From a virus, in the IMG/VR virus record IMGVR_UViG_3300021138_000062, positions 1-41,350 of that record: a stretch of 41,350 nucleotides of DNA. One strand, 5' to 3'. The translations under genes and the position numbers were made by a program. Under the pieces are notes generated by a model. That model was not told where the DNA came from. It searched no databases and saw only the letters and a list, made by a program, of their open reading frames with translations. Each line of letters opens with the position of its first letter. The first letter of the stretch is position 1. Positions 40,164 to 41,350 of this stretch are shown one piece after another.

Positions 40164-41350
40164 ATGAGTTTTTACATTCCGCAAACAACCGACAACCCAA
40201 CGTTTCCAGCGCAAACTGTTATGGACAGTTGCGACATTAGTGCACTTGCTGTTCAAGGGAACGGACGTGGTGTTGTTTCTGGGTTAGACATTACTGCAAT
40301 TTTAAATTCAACAATTTCTGTTGGACCGGGAATTTTGTCTTACAACAATTTTGAATTTGTTTCCTCTGGCGGAACAGTTACACTTGCAACTGCTGATTTA
40401 TATGACAGACGAGATGTAGTTGTTTCAGATATGAATGGAACAATTAGCGTTATCAAAGGTACTCCTTGTTCTGTTGCTAATTGGACTTTAGTTTATGGTT
40501 TAAATAATATTCAACCGCCACTTAAACCTTTAATTCCAAGCACGTCAATTCTTCTTTACGAAATTTATGTTCCGGGAATTCCTACATATTTAACAACTCT
40601 TTTAACTAACGCAAATGTTGTTGACAAACGTGTTGAAGCATATGGTTCTGGTGTATACGGAGTTATTACATCAACAACTACATATTCTTTTACTTCACAA
40701 ACTCGCGGTTCACAAATTTTTGTTGTCAATAAATTAAATGATTTGGTAGTTGGCGAGAATGTACAAGTTATTGAAGATGCAAATGATTATGTAATTGGCA
40801 TAATTACCAACATTAATCCTTCAACGCCAAGTATTACTGTTAACATAACCGGAGCAATTGGTTCTGCCACAAATAATTCTGCTTGGGTTATTAACAGCAT
40901 AGGGTTTCAAGGACCTACTGGACCTACCGGCGCTCAGGGGCCAACTGGCGCAACTGGCGCAACTGGCGCAACTGGCGCAACTGGAGTACAAGGTGCAACT
41001 GGCGCACAAGGTTCTGTAGGCGCAACTGGACCGCAAGGTTCTACTGGAGCCACTGGACCCATTGGGGCAACAGGGGTACAAGGTTCAGTCGGTGCTACAG
41101 GCCCTCAAGGCGCAACAGGGGTTGTTGGGCCAACCGGAGTACAGGGAGCAACTGGTTCGCAGGGCGCAACTGGCCCGCAGGGTTTGATTGGTTCCACCGG
41201 AGCAACTGGCCCTGCTGGCGCTACTGGTCCTACAGGATTGCAAGGTGCCACTGGTGCCATTGGTGCAACTGGAGCGACCGGGGTTCAAGGCGCAACTGGC
41301 GCTCAAGGCGCAACTGGTCCGACCGGGGCAACCGGGGCAACCGGGGCAAC
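40164..41350 (+). CDS. Collagen-like tail fibre protein, partial (runs off the window), at least 395 aa
   Basis: The frame is open from the ATG at 40164 to the right edge. Residues 1-240 are a beta-rich domain ([27 protein letters not shown], then [21 protein letters not shown]) like the N-terminal part of fibre or minor tail proteins. From residue 250 to the end there are about 48 unbroken Gly-X-Y triplets, mostly GAT, GPT, GPQ and GVQ. It should form a trimeric collagen-like shaft, whose C-terminal receptor part lies outside the window. ACAGG precedes the ATG weakly; no clear promoter is seen. Confidence 0.8.
   Translation, partial: MSFYIPQTTDNPTFPAQTVMDSCDISALAVQGNGRGVVSGLDITAILNSTISVGPGILSYNNFEFVSSGGTVTLATADLYDRRDVVVSDMNGTISVIKGTPCSVANWTLVYGLNNIQPPLKPLIPSTSILLYEIYVPGIPTYLTTLLTNANVVDKRVEAYGSGVYGVITSTTTYSFTSQTRGSQIFVVNKLNDLVVGENVQVIEDANDYVIGIITNINPSTPSITVNITGAIGSATNNSAWVINSIGFQGPTGPTGAQGPTGATGATGATGATGVQGATGAQGSVGATGPQGSTGATGPIGATGVQGSVGATGPQGATGVVGPTGVQGATGSQGATGPQGLIGSTGATGPAGATGPTGLQGATGAIGATGATGVQGATGAQGATGPTGATGATGA
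40911..41350 (+). repeat. Collagen-type triplet repeat with tandem 9-base units
   Basis: About 48 Gly-X-Y triplets. The DNA contains perfect tandem 9-mers, such as caactggcg about four times near 40942-40984, and ggggcaacc about three times at the right edge. Such units can change number by recombination or slippage and also disturb assembly. Confidence 0.85.

Noticed and set aside
40821-41306. Minus-strand frames opposite the collagen repeat, rich in Ser and Cys
   Set aside because: They are the antisense reading of Gly-X-Y repeats.
40911-41350. Possible CRISPR array
   Set aside because: The repeats are 9-base coding units in frame with Gly-X-Y triplets. There are no spacers of even length and no cas genes.

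Overview
The window looks like one stretch of a tailed double-stranded DNA phage genome with a contractile tail (myovirus morphology). Sheath, tube, frameshifted tail chaperone, tape measure, LysM protein, hub, spike, gp25, gpJ and gpI homologues are recognisable in conventional order. The DNA is of medium GC. Starts are often GTG, some TTG, and genes overlap by 1-8 bases. The lysis region has an NlpC/P60-like plus peptidoglycan-binding endolysin and a DUF1003 membrane protein, a pairing often seen in phages of Actinobacteria. One promoter appears to drive a leaderless gene, which is also common in that phylum. An aquatic actinobacterial host is my inference and is not proven by the sequence. 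No integrase, repressor, polymerase or helicase is visible, so the replication region lies outside the window.

Layout. 1-244: possible tail of an upstream gene, then non-coding DNA with a promoter. 245-1426: two rightward hypothetical genes and a strong terminator. 1450-2430: a leftward operon of three small proteins interleaved with three tRNAs (Met/CAT, Asn, Thr). 2431-5264: small rightward genes, including a DUF4406/nucleotide-modification fusion, a PD-(D/E)XK nuclease and small zinc-ribbon and membrane proteins. 5265-12997: DNA packaging and capsid (large terminase, portal, a very basic protein, a composite protease/zinc-ribbon/scaffold protein, major capsid protein, long hairpin). 13029-15902: connector and neck genes. 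15895-24568: tail sheath, tube, chaperones, tape measure, LysM protein and hub. 24565-36616: spike with collagen and C1q-like parts, adsorption proteins, a glycosyltransferase, gp25, gpJ, gpI and a fibre. 36625-40134: lysis and hydrolase genes, then an HNH protein. 40164-end: a collagen-like fibre gene running off the window.

The genes from 5265 to 40134 lie on one strand with almost no gaps, which suggests long late transcripts. Internal hairpins sit after the capsid gene and before the tape-measure gene and could tune protein ratios. No gene-free stretch exceeds 300 bases.

The points most worth following up are: in-frame internal starts with strong ribosome-binding sites in the protease/scaffold gene, plus three zinc ribbons in the same protein; a 58-codon reading frame with an ideal ribosome-binding site overprinted on the DUF1003 gene; a terminator between the tail chaperones and the tape measure; an adsorption/glycosyltransferase cassette between spike and gp25; and three different cysteine-hydrolase folds close together in the lysis region.
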